Of a stretch of DNA of 64,000 bases, positions 22,243 to 32,858 are shown in pieces. The notes below the pieces were generated by a model. The model ran no database searches, was not told the DNA's origin, and saw only the letters and a list, made by a program, of their open reading frames with translations. The translations under genes were made by a program, and so were the position numbers. This DNA comes from Wolfiporia cocos (taxonomy: Eukaryota; Basidiomycota; Agaricomycetes; Polyporales; Phaeolaceae). Position 1 is the first letter of the stretch, and each line of letters opens with the position of its first letter. Where the stretch lies: NCBI GenBank assembly GCA_029448655.1, contig JACCLO010000006.1, forward strand, positions 3,596,001-3,660,000. Direction: 5' to 3'.

Positions 22243-23235
22243 CCAGGCGACCACGATTGTGCACTCCTCACAATAGCACAGGGCCTCAGGTGAGGTCCTT
22301 GCAATAGCATGGGCCTCAGGTGAGGTCCTTGCAAGAACCCGTCCCTTGGGCGCTTGCTATTGCGCGGACCTGCCACTATAAGGGGGTTATATATGAGTAT
22401 ACTGGTCCGGCTACAGTTACAGGACCTGCTAGGTATATCTACATAGATACGAGTAGATCTACGGTCTCGCGCTTTGCTAATGTCAAAACCTCAAGCTGGG
22501 CCCCCATTGACGGCCCACAGCTTGGCCCGGCCCGGCCTGGGGCTTGCCCGGGGCCTGGCACTGTGAGGATAATCATCACTGTAGCCACACAAACTTATAA
22601 CATACCTTCTTTAACTATCTTCTGACAAAGCCAAGCTCCAGGATCTTCAATAATTAAAGTGTGAAATTATCATTTCACCGGCACGGTGCTCTGTGGCACG
22701 CCTCTCAAATGGGGTATCGTATAGGTGCCCAAAAGTGAGCGACAGGCTTCAGCACCAAGAATTCAATCCATGGGACTATCCTCTAGCTTGAATTCAAAAA
22801 TATAGAGATACTACATTGGAATATAGCATACTGCTACTACATATATCCTTATATCATAGTTACTAGACATTTTATCTGTTAGAGCTTTCAGGCTCAGGGC
22901 TCATGGCTTGGCCCAGCCCGGCTTGAGACACAAGCCGGGCCCTGGGCCATCTCAAGCCATGGTGTAGGGCCTGGCCTGGCCCGGCCCAAGTAGGGCTTGG
23001 CTTGGCCCGGCCTATGGCCCAAAGCTGGGCCTGGCACATCACTATCTCCTTGTATCTACGTAGATATACCTAGCAGGTCCTGTAACTGTAGGCGAACCGG
23101 TATACTCATGTATAACCCCCTTATAGTAGCAGGTCCTCACAATAGCAAGCGCCCAGGGGACGGGTTCCTGCAAGGACCTCACCTGAGGGCCTTCACTATT
23201 GCAAGGACCACACAATAGCGGTCACCAGGCCTAGG
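22243..23235. repeat. Fold-back element (long inverted repeats around a GGCCCGG-rich core)
   Basis: About 200 bp at the left (22243-22465) is the imperfect reverse complement of 23045-23235. Shared landmarks include CCTCAGGTGAGGTCCTTGC, ACTATAAGGGGGTTATA and TACAGGACCTGCTAGGTAT with their complements. The core carries GGCCCGGCCCGGCC tracts (22520-22560 and 22905-23040). No ORF, so non-autonomous. Its arm and core resemble the 7.9-8.1 kb tract. Confidence 0.65.
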
Positions 23236-24027
23236 AGCACCTGAGGCAGGTATTGTACTATATCATGTTCATTCAATGTAGTGCCAATGAAACTATGTAT
23301 GAGTACAACAGTGTCTGTAGTAAAAGTAAGCAACAGCAGGGGTCACAAAAGATCTACCAGAGAGCATCAGTCAGTAGCCTCGAGCATCAACGTCAACATG
23401 CACCACTCACACCACAAATTGGCACAGATAGTGGAAGGATTTGTGCATGCTGGTGCATTGCATGAGCAACAGCATACGCATGGGTGTGGGGATAGACACT
23501 TATGTGTATGTCAGTCAGCGCACATCTTGATGAGGCAATTTGCTGAGGTGGTCACATGGCGGTGATCTCCATGTTGGCGCAGGCTGAGGTTCAACATACT
23601 CAGTGGGAAAGGCAGGCAGAAAACGTACCTTGTCATGAGAACCTACAGATGTAAACGATTTGAGGTTGCCAAATGATGCCAGCATGTTCTGGAGTGACTG
23701 GTACATCAAGTACCTGTATGTTAGGGATGATATGGGTCAGTATATGCACGTCACTGGAGCGAAAATGAGCCTACCAGTGAGAGAGTCACAACTTAGTAAG
23801 TACCAGCTGGACTCCATCCACTGCTCTGGCTCCCTCGCTGCTGATCTCTTCGTTGTGAAGACTTGATCAGCTGCAGTTGAGCTCAGCATCACCTCGCTAA
23901 GACTCAGAGGACAGTGTCACACAGAAAATGCGAGGAGAGAGATGGATTGCATGCTTCATGTGGCTGCTGTTATATGTTACAAACGACACAGTTTCAAGAG
24001 CTGACCGAAATACGACAGAAGAAAAAG
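23236..24027. other. No gene seen
   Basis: Low-CpG DNA with short frames only. Confidence 0.4.
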
Positions 24028-24440
24028 TGTCACAACTTTCTCCGTGACTCCTCACATTATACAATTACCGGGGGTCGAACTCTCGACCTAGGGACTCGCC
24101 GTCATGTGCGCGCCATTACCGGCACGTATGGACTAACTAGTTAGCGCGTGGCTAGTACAAAGCACATGGTAGGATTATGTAACCTAGAAGTAACGTGATC
24201 ATTTAGGCGCATGCACACAGGCCATGTGACTTTAGGGCAAGGGTAGTCACTAGTATTACTGTGCCCCTATCATGTATATAAACTAGGGTTCTGGGTTGTT
24301 GTACCTCAGAACCTTTATTCTTGACCATGCCTGAGGGCACTTATACTCCATGCCTCGCTGCGCTCTTGAACGCTCGCTAGTCTGAAGGAACCTCGACCTC
24401 GTCTTCGACTGGGTCCTATCTAACCTAGGTCGACTTGGTT
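24028..24440 (+). mobile_element. Probable LTR remnant
   Basis: Starts TGTCACAACTTTC and has a TATA box (TGTATATAAACTAGGG, near 24273) followed about 30 bp later by a CCTCAGAACC start-like region, as in the intact LTRs here. The right end and target duplication were not found. Related sequence appears at 46.3-46.7 kb. Confidence 0.35.
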
Positions 24441-24904
24441 TGCAGGATACTGGCTAAAGGAGCAGGGTGTATGTGTTGAGGTATGACCCAGAGTATTTGG
24501 GTCAAAAAGTAGTGATACGCAATCGAGAGAAGCAAGTGATCATGTAACTTGATAAGGAAAAATGACTACCATAACAGTCCTGTGACTATGAGTCCATGTG
24601 AAGTAGTGGAGAAAAATGGATGGGAGTCGCATCGTCGGCACAGACACGTCTGACATACCGTCAGGATTGGCATACGAGACGTGCTATGGCTTGGATTCCG
24701 TCAATGATGTCAAGACCACATCCTATTTACGTGTGCATCTCGCCGCCCTTCAGTGTGGGAACGTCGGTCTGGAACGTTGTGGATCCTACTTCGCATTTGT
24801 GTACCGCTCCCTCGGGACATGTCTTGCACACTGGTAGAGTTGGTGTGGAGGTTCCAGTACAGTAAGGAAAATAAACGAAAACACCAAGGATAAAACATAA
24901 GTGC
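24441..24904. other. No gene seen
   Basis: Short frames only. Confidence 0.35.
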
Positions 24905-25165
24905 AGGACAATGACCTGTATGCTTGTTAGTCCTGCAATGAATATGTCCATCCTCTTTAATCCTGCAAATAACATTTTGGCCCTCATTGATCCTGCAAAT
25001 AGTATTTCTGTCCTTGTTGATCCTACAAAATATATTTTGGCCCTCATTGATCCTGCAAGTACCCCACATGTAGTATCTGCTCGTATCTATGTATATCTAC
25101 CGAGCTGCTATTTACAATAGTTAGCAGACTAGATATGAGAGCTCGCATTTTGCCGATGTGTTACG
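24905..25165 (-). repeat. Second copy of the 30-bp minisatellite, inverted, with its flank
   Basis: Read on the minus strand, 24905-25070 repeats AGGATCAATGAGGGCC-type units at 30-nt spacing, preceded by the same unique flank seen before the first array (8030-8130: TCTCATATCTAGTC, TAGATACGAGCAGATACTAC). The shared flank shows that this is a dispersed element and not two independent arrays. Confidence 0.7.
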
Positions 25166-25680
25166 GATCAAATATCTGTTCCGGTCTCTTTGTAAATCTC
25201 AAGTGTAACCTCAAGATATTCTTTCCACTTCAGTGGTACTGAAGCAGGAGTGATACAGCACAGGATGGCAAATTGGTCCCTGACTTTCTCTGGCAGGACT
25301 TCATCAATAAGTTGACTGTCAAGGTGTCTGGAGAGGTGCCCAAAGGTCTTGGATTCCTCACAGTATTTGAAGATAGCATCCTGCACCTTCTTTTACCCTT
25401 CTCCCCAAAGTGTTTCTCAACCTCCTTCTTGACCAGTTCCTTGTCTGTCTTATTTCTGTACAGCTTCTCCATCTCCCCTAGAAATCCTTTTCAGGACCCC
25501 AGGGATTCTCTGTTCTCCAGCTTTTCGAGATATGGAATCATAGTTTGGTAAGCAGGCCCCATGAACCAGCTAAGTGCAGTGACAATCTTTTGATGATTGT
25601 CCATGACCTTGGAATGCTCAACATAGATTGTTATTCTATGAATCCACTGTAGGTCCCACTAGGTGTCTGAGGGACTATAG
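25166..25680 (-). pseudogene. Decayed Gag capsid fragment of an E1/E2-type element
   Basis: Minus-strand frames, broken by a frameshift, give QWIHRITIYVEHSK, AYQTMIPYLEKL, NKTDKELVKKEVEKHFGEKG and DEVLPEKVRDQ. These follow the E1/E2 Gag order (EWIQKMGMYF, TDKEIAEKEIEGYFGDEG, RILPEKVRETL). CpG-poor. No rest of the element was found alongside it. Confidence 0.7.
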
Positions 25681-25823
25681 AACATGTATAAATACTGGCT
25701 GCTGGGTGACTGGAGTTCCCAGTTCTATTTAGCTTAACTAAAGCCTAGCTGATTATCTGCTCTCTTACTTGCTTTTGCAAGTTGACAAACACATCTCTTA
25801 TTGGTGAGTAAAAGTCTGTGTCA
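25681..25823 (+). mobile_element. LTR 3'-end remnant
   Basis: TATA box ATGTATAAATACTGG near 25684 and an end GGTGAGTAAAAGTCTGTGTCA at 25823 resemble the ends of E1-type LTRs (GTGAGTCCCACA...TGTGTCA). The left limit is not visible. Confidence 0.4.
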
Positions 25824-25992
25824 TGTCCTAGCCAACCTCCATATCACATTCTGTAGCATGTGCTATCACAGGATGCAACATGGACCCAATGCATCATGCT
25901 TATGAGGAGCAATATGTTATGGTAACATGTGGTCAATTGTTTTTTGAACCCCCCTATGTGATAGGACTTAGAGTACAGTGAGACTTGGTATA

Positions 25993-26550
25993 TGTTATGG
26001 ATTGAATATCCATTCAGCTAAGTCAATTGGGTGAACAACTTAGTGTGTCAAGCAGTGCACTACTCACAGACTCTTAGGTGGCTACCTTAAAGTCAGAGCC
26101 TCAATATACCAGCTGAGCTTGGTCACCCAGGCTTGAGAATGAGTATAAGATCCTTGTTATACAACTAGGTTGAACTGAAGAGCTCAGACAGTATGTACAT
26201 TAGGTTATATACTGTTGACTATAGATTGGGGTCATAGTGTCCTTGGTACTGCTACCACTAAGTCCATTAGGCTAGTATGACAAAATGACAAGGGGGAATT
26301 GTTGCAGTTGAGCACAATAGTGGCTGAAATGTGATCTATACTGTAGTTGAATACAGAAGGTACCTAGAAGCCCTGATACAAGGGCAGAGGGTTGATAAAC
26401 CTGAAACAAGGCCCTGGTTGAGCAGGGGCACTGAATACACTGCTAATTCTAGCAGGCAGTTAGATGCTGAGTCTTGTCATACACTGAGTCCTATTGCATA
26501 GGGGGTAGTCAAAAAGTACTTGGCCGCATATTGCCGCATATTGCCATAAA
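25993..26550 (-). repeat. F 3' LTR
   Basis: On the minus strand it follows the E3 LTR in order (GGTTATATACTG, GGGGTCATAGTGTC, GAGTATAAGATCCTTG), with many CG to TG/CA changes. It begins TGTTATGGATTG where E3 has TGTTACGGATCG. A polypurine-tract relic (complement TCACCCTCCTCTCA) lies at 26551-26564. Confidence 0.75.
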
Positions 26551-26589
26551 ATCACCCTCCTCTCATGGTTTGTTGCCCTCAATGAAATC

Positions 26590-26875
26590 CAAGCATCATA
26601 GCCACTCAAGGGCTTTGGGGTTAGGGTCATTGTAGCCTGCATCACCATCTGATAGTGGAGGAGTGGGGGGAGCAACCCAGTGCTGGTGGGGCATGCAGTC
26701 ACCAGCACAATGTCCAGGCTGGGATACACAGCATGTGGGGCAGCAATGGTCAGGGAAATTGAGGACCCAGTGCCAGAAGCTTCCACAGAGCCGGCATGGG
26801 GTGGATTCAGAGGGTTGAGGAGGTAAGCAATATGAGGGATGTTCCAGAGGTACTTGCCTGTTTTGTACCATCGGT
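26590..26875 (-). pseudogene. F ORF3, C-terminal piece with zinc knuckles
   Basis: Encodes CRLCGSFWHWVLNF, CPTCCVSQPGHCAGDC and DAGYNDPNPKAL, matching the E3 ORF3 end (CRRCGSPWHWVLDC, CPTCRVTQPGHRVGEC, DAGYNDPDPEAL). The last Cys of the first knuckle is Phe here. It continues upstream at 46162 across the nested insertion. Confidence 0.8.
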
Positions 26876-27154
26876 TGTCACAGATTTAGTGACATGGGCA
26901 ATCTTTCCCATATTGTTACCTATTCTTCTGGCATTTCTATGAGCATATCTACATTTACACTGCTAAGTGCCCATAGACATGTACACCTGCACAAACAACA
27001 TGACATCAACACACTAGTAATCTCCTATTACTCAGTGGAATAACCTCTGAGGTCACGTGCCTTACTCATATCCTGACACCGGGCTTTGTCAACACATTTA
27101 CCTCAGCGGCCTGTGCGATTATCACAAGCTAATGGTCTAGCATGACTCATTCAC

Positions 27155-27696
27155 TGTTACAGTTCTACCAGGTACACTCGAATATTCCGTTTGACGCCTC
27201 ACCGTGTATGAGGACTTAGCGTTCAACCGCTGTACCCAGCGCTCTATTTCTAGGGGGCCTCCGCTCAACCGTAGGCCCTGTTTCATGTATAACAACCCTA
27301 TGCCCACTCTCTGTGTCCGCATCTCGTTCTAGCTGATATTCTGTGTCCAACCACAGTAGTTCTGTGTTTCATCTCTTGTTGCGTGCAACCGCAACACTTC
27401 TCCTTTATTACTTATATTGTTAGCCCAACGGACTTAATAGTAGTAGTACCAAAGACACTATGACCCCGATTCACGGATCGCAGTATATAACCTGATGTAA
27501 ATATCGGTCGAGTTCCTCAGCTCGACCTTGTTGAATTCAAGGATCTTATACTCGTTCTCAAAGGCTTAAGCAATTAAGCCTGCAGCTTGTATATCGACGC
27601 TCTGACTTAGAGGAGTCCAACGAGTAGTGCGCTACTCGATACGCTGAGTAACTCGACTTGGTTATTTTGCGTTGAACGGATATTCGATCCGTAACA
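27155..27696 (+). repeat. E3 5' LTR
   Basis: TGTTACAG...CCGTAACA, 542 bp. TATA box TATATAA near 27484. Confidence 0.93.
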
Positions 27697-27697
27697 G

Positions 27698-27708
27698 AAG
27701 GTCGAGCT
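27698..27708 (+). promoter_or_regulatory. E3 self-priming primer-binding site
   Basis: AAGGTCGAGCT, 1 nt after the LTR, is the exact 11-nt reverse complement of AGCTCGACCTT at 27519-27529 in the LTR, about 35 nt after the TATA box. Flanking bases do not pair. Confidence 0.7.
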
Positions 27709-28343
27709 CTAACAAAGCTCACTCACCGAAGTGCAAGCCTATGCAATGATTCGACCCGGATCTCCCGACCAGGTTGATTGAAATACTCCCCGAAGCATAC
27801 CAACGAATCTCTTACGAAGAGAAATACGAGTGGAGAGATCCCCCAGCAGGATTCTTCACGAAAGGAGGATACCTCACCATCCCGTCCCCAGACAGGATTT
27901 CGCCCACTTGGGTACAGGTTCCCCCATCTTCAAACAATCCCTGGGATCAGACACGCGCCGCGTTCAAGCGGTTTGGAACAGTCATTGATATTATGACACC
28001 GACGCTTACCATCCACCGAGCTGATGGACAACAACAGGGAGGACAGACGACGAACACCCCCTCTGCCGGAGGAACCATGGGTGTGGCAGGTACAGCCATG
28101 GGCGGCAGTACTATTCCAGGAAGCACAGGCGCAAGCCAGGGCGCAGGGGGAATGGCCCCTAACCCTCCGCCGGCTAATAATCCGCTCCCTAGCCATCCTG
28201 TCGGAGCAAACTCCTCCGGAACAGGAATTCTTGGAGGAGGAGGCCTTCCTGGAGGGGGAGGTCCCCCAGGCAGTGCAGGAGGTGGAGGTCCCCCGGGCGG
28301 CGGCGGCAATCCAGCAGGCGGCACAGGAGGCAATCCAACAGGA

Positions 28344-28962
28344 TGTCACAAGAATTCTCCTAGTTTCCCTATATTTCTTACTATTTTTCCGGCAATTCTA
28401 CGAATTATCTACGACTTTCTAGACCAATAACTAGCTTATCCGGTTCATAAGTTTACGGTTACATACGTGCCGAATGATGGCCGCGTTATCTCCCGTAACG
28501 ACGGTCTTATCTTATCACTAGTAGTTACCATCAGTCACATGTCTAGTTCTAGCCAATCGGACATTCCGTCCGGAAGCAGTCAGCGTATAAACGTCAGCGG
28601 ACCGGGCTTTGGTCATGCCCCGTCTTTGTAATGACAAGAGCGCAAAACGCCATTCGTGCGGCCTATGCCGCCTCTCTATATCCCGGTTTTGATCGGTATA
28701 TGTATTTATCGTATATTACTAAGTACTTAGGTATCTGGGGACTTGTACATACGAATGCGGACACTAGTATTATCTAATAAGACTGTTAGGGGTCTTATTT
28801 ATCATGTATATATACTAGACTTGCTGAGCGCTATTGCCTCAGTTCTGTTCATTGCATTCATACTACGAGTTAACCACTCCACGTATCCTGCTTAACTCTT
28901 ACAACTATCCTGCCTAACCAGCAAACCAAGCAACTATTACAAGTAAGTGTTATCTTGTGTTA
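28344..28962 (+). repeat. E2 5' LTR
   Basis: 619 bp; TATA-like TGTATATATACTAG near 28805, inferred transcript start AGTTCTGTTCA at 28841. Confidence 0.93.
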
Positions 28963-28964
28963 TA

Positions 28965-28975
28965 TGAATAGAACT
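28965..28975 (+). promoter_or_regulatory. E2 self-priming primer-binding site
   Basis: TGAATAGAACT, 2 nt after the LTR, pairs with AGTTCTATTCA of the 3' LTR (37873-37883) over 11 nt; the 5' LTR copy has one G for A change. Confidence 0.7.
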
Positions 28976-29661
28976 CGCTTTCGCCCCCGCCCTCTTTGAG
29001 GGTCTGGGATTTTTTCTTCTTAGGGGTTTTCGTCGCCGTCTGCGCACCCCTGCTCGCCGCCAGGCAGCGGGGTATCCTTAGTGGGCTCTGGGGGATCACC
29101 GCCTTCGGGCAAATAGCCGGACCGTAGGCTTAAGCGGAACCGGGGACTGACTGACAAGCCTTTCCCCATATGTTGGGAATCGATGGCAACGGTGTAACTT
29201 CTTGACCGGGCCGGAGACGACCTTCTCGCCTATCCCCAGGCGTACAGGGGCCACTCTATTTAGAGTTGGGATGGTGGGCACGAGTTGCCCTGCCTAGAAC
29301 CGCTGCCGACACGGCTTCAGAACGATAGAGTTCTGGCCTTGGCACCCTCTAAGTCCCTCAGGGCATGGGTTTGGTTTGAACACTGGCAGCCACCTAACTG
29401 GAGTGAGGCGTGGGCACATGCAGGGTGTAATACCCCAAATCCTGCATTCCCAGGCGTCAAGGGAAGACGACCTGCTGTATCCCCCACCTGGTAGCGTGAG
29501 AGAGACGCAATCCAGTCACCGACACTAACTCCGGTCGAGGGCGGAGCGCCCATTGACGCCGGAGGATAAGCGCACGACACATCAAGAAGCGACGATAAGC
29601 CCCGACAGAAGACCGCGTGATTTCCACTAGAATAGCTTACTTAGACTTCTTTTACGTAGTC
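28976..29661 (+). other. E2 untranslated leader
   Basis: About 690 nt, GC-rich, short frames only, probably structured RNA. Confidence 0.45.
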
Positions 29662-30393
29662 ATGCCGAAAGCACCACGTTTCACGGTTACCCCGAGAAAC
29701 GCCACTACGGGGGAGCGCGAGGAATGGCACATTGCCTCCTCTAAATCGCTCGAAGACCGCATTTCCGCGGTCACAGCCCCAAAGCGAGGAAAGTCCCGAA
29801 AGGGCAAAGACGTCTTCTACAGGAAGCCGAACCCTGACCCGGAGGAGATCCGAAGGGTCAACCACGAGGCCGCCCTCGCCGACATCAGGCGGAAGAAGCT
29901 CGACAAGCTTTTCCGACAGAAGGAGAAGCTCGAGGCTCGGATCCAGAAACAGAGCCTGGATCAGCTGATCGCCAAGGCGGCCAGGAAGAGGGTTGAGGAT
30001 GAGAGAATGGTGAGGAGTCTTCGGGAGCGAATCCAGCCCCCAAAGAAGTCGCTGTTGGAGAGAGTGGAGGAACTAAGGATGCCGGCCGAATGGGTCGAGA
30101 AGCGGGGTCTTCCGAACCCCAGGGACGTCCACTGCACGGAGAAAAAGTGGGACTGGTTTTTGGACATCGACAAACAGATGAACGCCGCCCACAAGAATCT
30201 TTTCCGGCTATGGAAGGTTCCCGACGCAACCACCACAGCCCCCATCATAGCGAAATTCACCACCCACGTCACCGATTTCGACGATCTCTCCACACACCTG
30301 GAGCAAAGGGTCCGTCAGGATTCCATGAAGAACGAAGATCTCCGCCGCCTCGAAAATATCTCAGGAGGGTGGAGCACGTTTTTGGAGACCTAG
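29662..30393 (+). CDS. E2 ORF0: accessory protein upstream of gag, counterpart of E1 ORF0
   Basis: 243 residues from ATG 29662 (MPKAPRFTVTPR). Basic N terminus, then a charged helical region (about 85-160; LDKLFRQKEKLEARIQ, LIAKAARKRVEDERM), likely coiled coil, then VTDFDDLSTHLEQRV and KNEDLRRLENISGG. Order, position in the element and the C-terminal pattern parallel E1 ORF0 (ELEDLVDNVKDRA, then TNRDWRIMKKY), so I infer common descent, although identity is low. No known domain seen. Confidence 0.6.
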   Translation: MPKAPRFTVTPRNATTGEREEWHIASSKSLEDRISAVTAPKRGKSRKGKDVFYRKPNPDPEEIRRVNHEAALADIRRKKLDKLFRQKEKLEARIQKQSLDQLIAKAARKRVEDERMVRSLRERIQPPKKSLLERVEELRMPAEWVEKRGLPNPRDVHCTEKKWDWFLDIDKQMNAAHKNLFRLWKVPDATTTAPIIAKFTTHVTDFDDLSTHLEQRVRQDSMKNEDLRRLENISGGWSTFLET

Positions 30394-30629
30394 ATGTGAA
30401 ACAGCACGTTACGTACTTAAAGACACACCTAGTACATAGCGGTCTCAACTTCGACCTTGGCAAACCCCAGCTGTAGTAGATAGAAAGTCCTGAAAAGGCA
30501 TATTTTCTTTGGTGCATGGCATTGATTGCGAAAAGTCCTGAAAAGGCATTTAAGTCCTGAAAAGGCACTTTTTTCTTGAATTATCGTTTAAGGAAGAAAA
30601 TAACTCAAGGTGACGAATACTGTCCAGCA
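30394..30629 (+). other. E2 ORF0-gag intercistronic region with three 16-nt direct repeats
   Basis: AAGTCCTGAAAAGGCA occurs at about 30485, 30534 and 30551. Each has the form CCT-GAAA-AGG, a small stem with a GNRA-type loop. A similar CCTGAAAAGG lies in the E1 leader. Candidate RNA signal. Confidence 0.5.
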
Positions 30630-32858
30630 ATGGTGTCTTACACAATCGTCTAAGGCGCTTTGTACAACACCCACAAGGTGGCTACGGCCTACCGCCCCGC
30701 CGTCGGCAAGTACGCGTGGCCCGGAGAGCAAACTTGCTTGATGGACTACCTGCGAGTCGTATTCGGCATCAGAGTTAGGGGGAGTGTCACCTCAATTCCG
30801 GCGCATGTGCGCCCATTCCTAAATGTGAACCATACGGCGTACATTAAGTACTACGGGGAAGATTCAACCAGGAACCACATTTCGTGGTGGAGGTGGGACA
30901 ACTACTGCACCGCCATCCCCCTGTTGGACCTCATAGTCCTGTACGGTGACGTCCACTGGTACTCTGAGGAAGAAGCGTCGCCACGCACGAGAGCCGCCAG
31001 GCTCTTCAACCCGGAAACACCCGCACGCCGCGCAGTCATCACCCCCGAAGGCAGCGAGACTCCGCGACCGGAGGAACCGGTTAACACGGAGCCCCTATTT
31101 GGGACGCTCCCTGACCTCCTCCCGTCCTATGAAAAGAGGACTCTGGAAGTCGTCGCGCAGCCCGAAAGGAGCAAAAACGAATTGATAGAAAGGTTGCAGC
31201 GCACTCTGGAAGTGGCCGCCTCAGACGAAGTTCTGCAGGTGGGAAAAGAAGCTTACAGGGAAGCACTGTACCAAGCCAAGAACCACCTCTACAGCAACCT
31301 CGCGGCCTACAAAGGCCGGGTAGACACGGATATGGAAATGGTCTGGAATAAGACCAACCAAATTCGGAGTCATAACTAGGTGCTTTAAAACAGAATCGAA
31401 GCACTAGAGGAAGCAGAGAGTTTACGGCAACAATTGGACACCCTTTCCGAAAATCGGTTCGTCCGCATAGAAAAAGATATCGCAGTACTGCAAAAGCGTC
31501 CGGCAGTCCCAACCGCGGGACCCAGCGGTGCCCAGGTCACGGCACTAATTAATAGAATTGACCAACTCGAAGCGGAGTTAACCGCTCTAAAAAACGCACT
31601 GGCAGCCGCGCCAGCAGCAGCCACAACGGTCAACTTTCAACAGACCAAACCGACTCAGCCGCCCAAATTCTCGGGCCCTAAGGACTCCATCTCGTCGAAA
31701 GAATGGATCCAAAAAATGGGCATGTATTTCGCAGACGCCAAGGTGACCCTCGAAGAAGACAAGGTTCGCCAAGCCCTGCTACGGCTTACGGGCGAGGCCT
31801 ACCAGTACATGTCGCCGGTAGTGGATAAAATCGCCGCCGGACAAACCTCGGGGCACACCTGGAAAACGTTTGCGGAAACGATCGAGAAGGTGTACGGCAA
31901 GAAGACGGACAAGGAAATTGCCGAAAAAGAGATTGAAGGGTACTTCGGAGACGAAGGGAAAAAGAAGCTCCAATCGGACTTCTTCTCTTGGGCACAGAAG
32001 CTCAGGACCCTGGCTCGCCTGGCCGAGACTGACAATAAGACGTTGTTCAGTCACATCAAACGGATCCTTCCGGAAAAGGTGCGAGAAACCCTCGCTACCT
32101 TGGAATCGGTACCCGGCTTCACAATGCCGACCGACTGGGAGGTTTACCTCGATATGGCCATTGACCTCTACAAGAGGCAATACCCGGATAAGCTCAAAGG
32201 CAAGATCTTTGAGGAAGAAAAGAAGAAGGAGTCGTCGGGGTCTGCCAAGACCGCCGAAAAAGCTACGTCGAAGCCTGCCAAGGCTGATGACAAAGGCAAA
32301 GGCAAGGCAAAGGAAACCGGCTCTTACGGGAAGGACTGTCGCAAGCACCCTGGACAACACAAATGGGGCGACTGTCCTGAGAACCCTAAGAACAAGCCGA
32401 AGGAAGCCAAGCCGGCCAGTAGTGGAAGCGGAACGACGAAGCCGACAGGCTCGTTGAGTGGAACGCAACAGTCGGGCCAGAAGAAATTGGACCCGAAAAA
32501 GAAATACAAGGTCCGAATCGTCAGCACCCAGGAACTGGTGACTGACAACGAAGATGAGTCCCCCCAAGCCACCGTAGGGACCATCCGGACCAACGTTCCG
32601 AAGCAACCAGAGGTGGTTCCTCTGGCCCCCACTACGCGCATCAGCGATGAGGAGCAAAACGGGAGTTCGGTGCGAACGGCTGAAAGCACCAGCCCCGTCC
32701 AGACCCAGTCGACTGGTTCGACTTCGACTGCGCCTACACCGTCGGGCGACTCCATCAGGACACATCTGCCCTGGCTTCGCAAGCGGATAGCCGATTCCGC
32801 AAACACCCTGGGCATCTACGGAAGCTCTGCCTCGGGTTTTCTCACCGAGCACATGTGA
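30630..32858 (+). pseudogene. E2 Gag, with in-frame stops in the N-terminal part
   Basis: One frame runs from ATG 30630 (MVSYTIV) to TGA 32856-32858 but is cut by TAA at 30651, TAG at 31377 and TAA at 31386. The part 30741-31376 has an unknown N-terminal domain (MDYLRVVFGIRVRGS, WWRWDNY). After the stops come a coiled coil (IEALEEAESLRQQLD), the capsid-like domain (EWIQKMGMYF, RILPEKVRETL) and a variant knuckle CRKHPGQHKWGDC (CX2HX3HX4C) replacing CCHC. No in-frame ATG lies close to the capsid part, so the stops should block full Gag unless read through. Confidence 0.8.

Noticed and set aside
24080..24140. tRNA-like 3' half (GGTCGAGAGTTCGACC-type arm, minus strand); a similar one near 46320-46390
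   Set aside because: No full cloverleaf, no matching acceptor stem, and both lie in LTR-like remnants.
28441..28960. Possible host gene in the E2 LTR region
   Set aside because: The same 619 bp recurs at 37376-37994; it is an LTR without an ORF.
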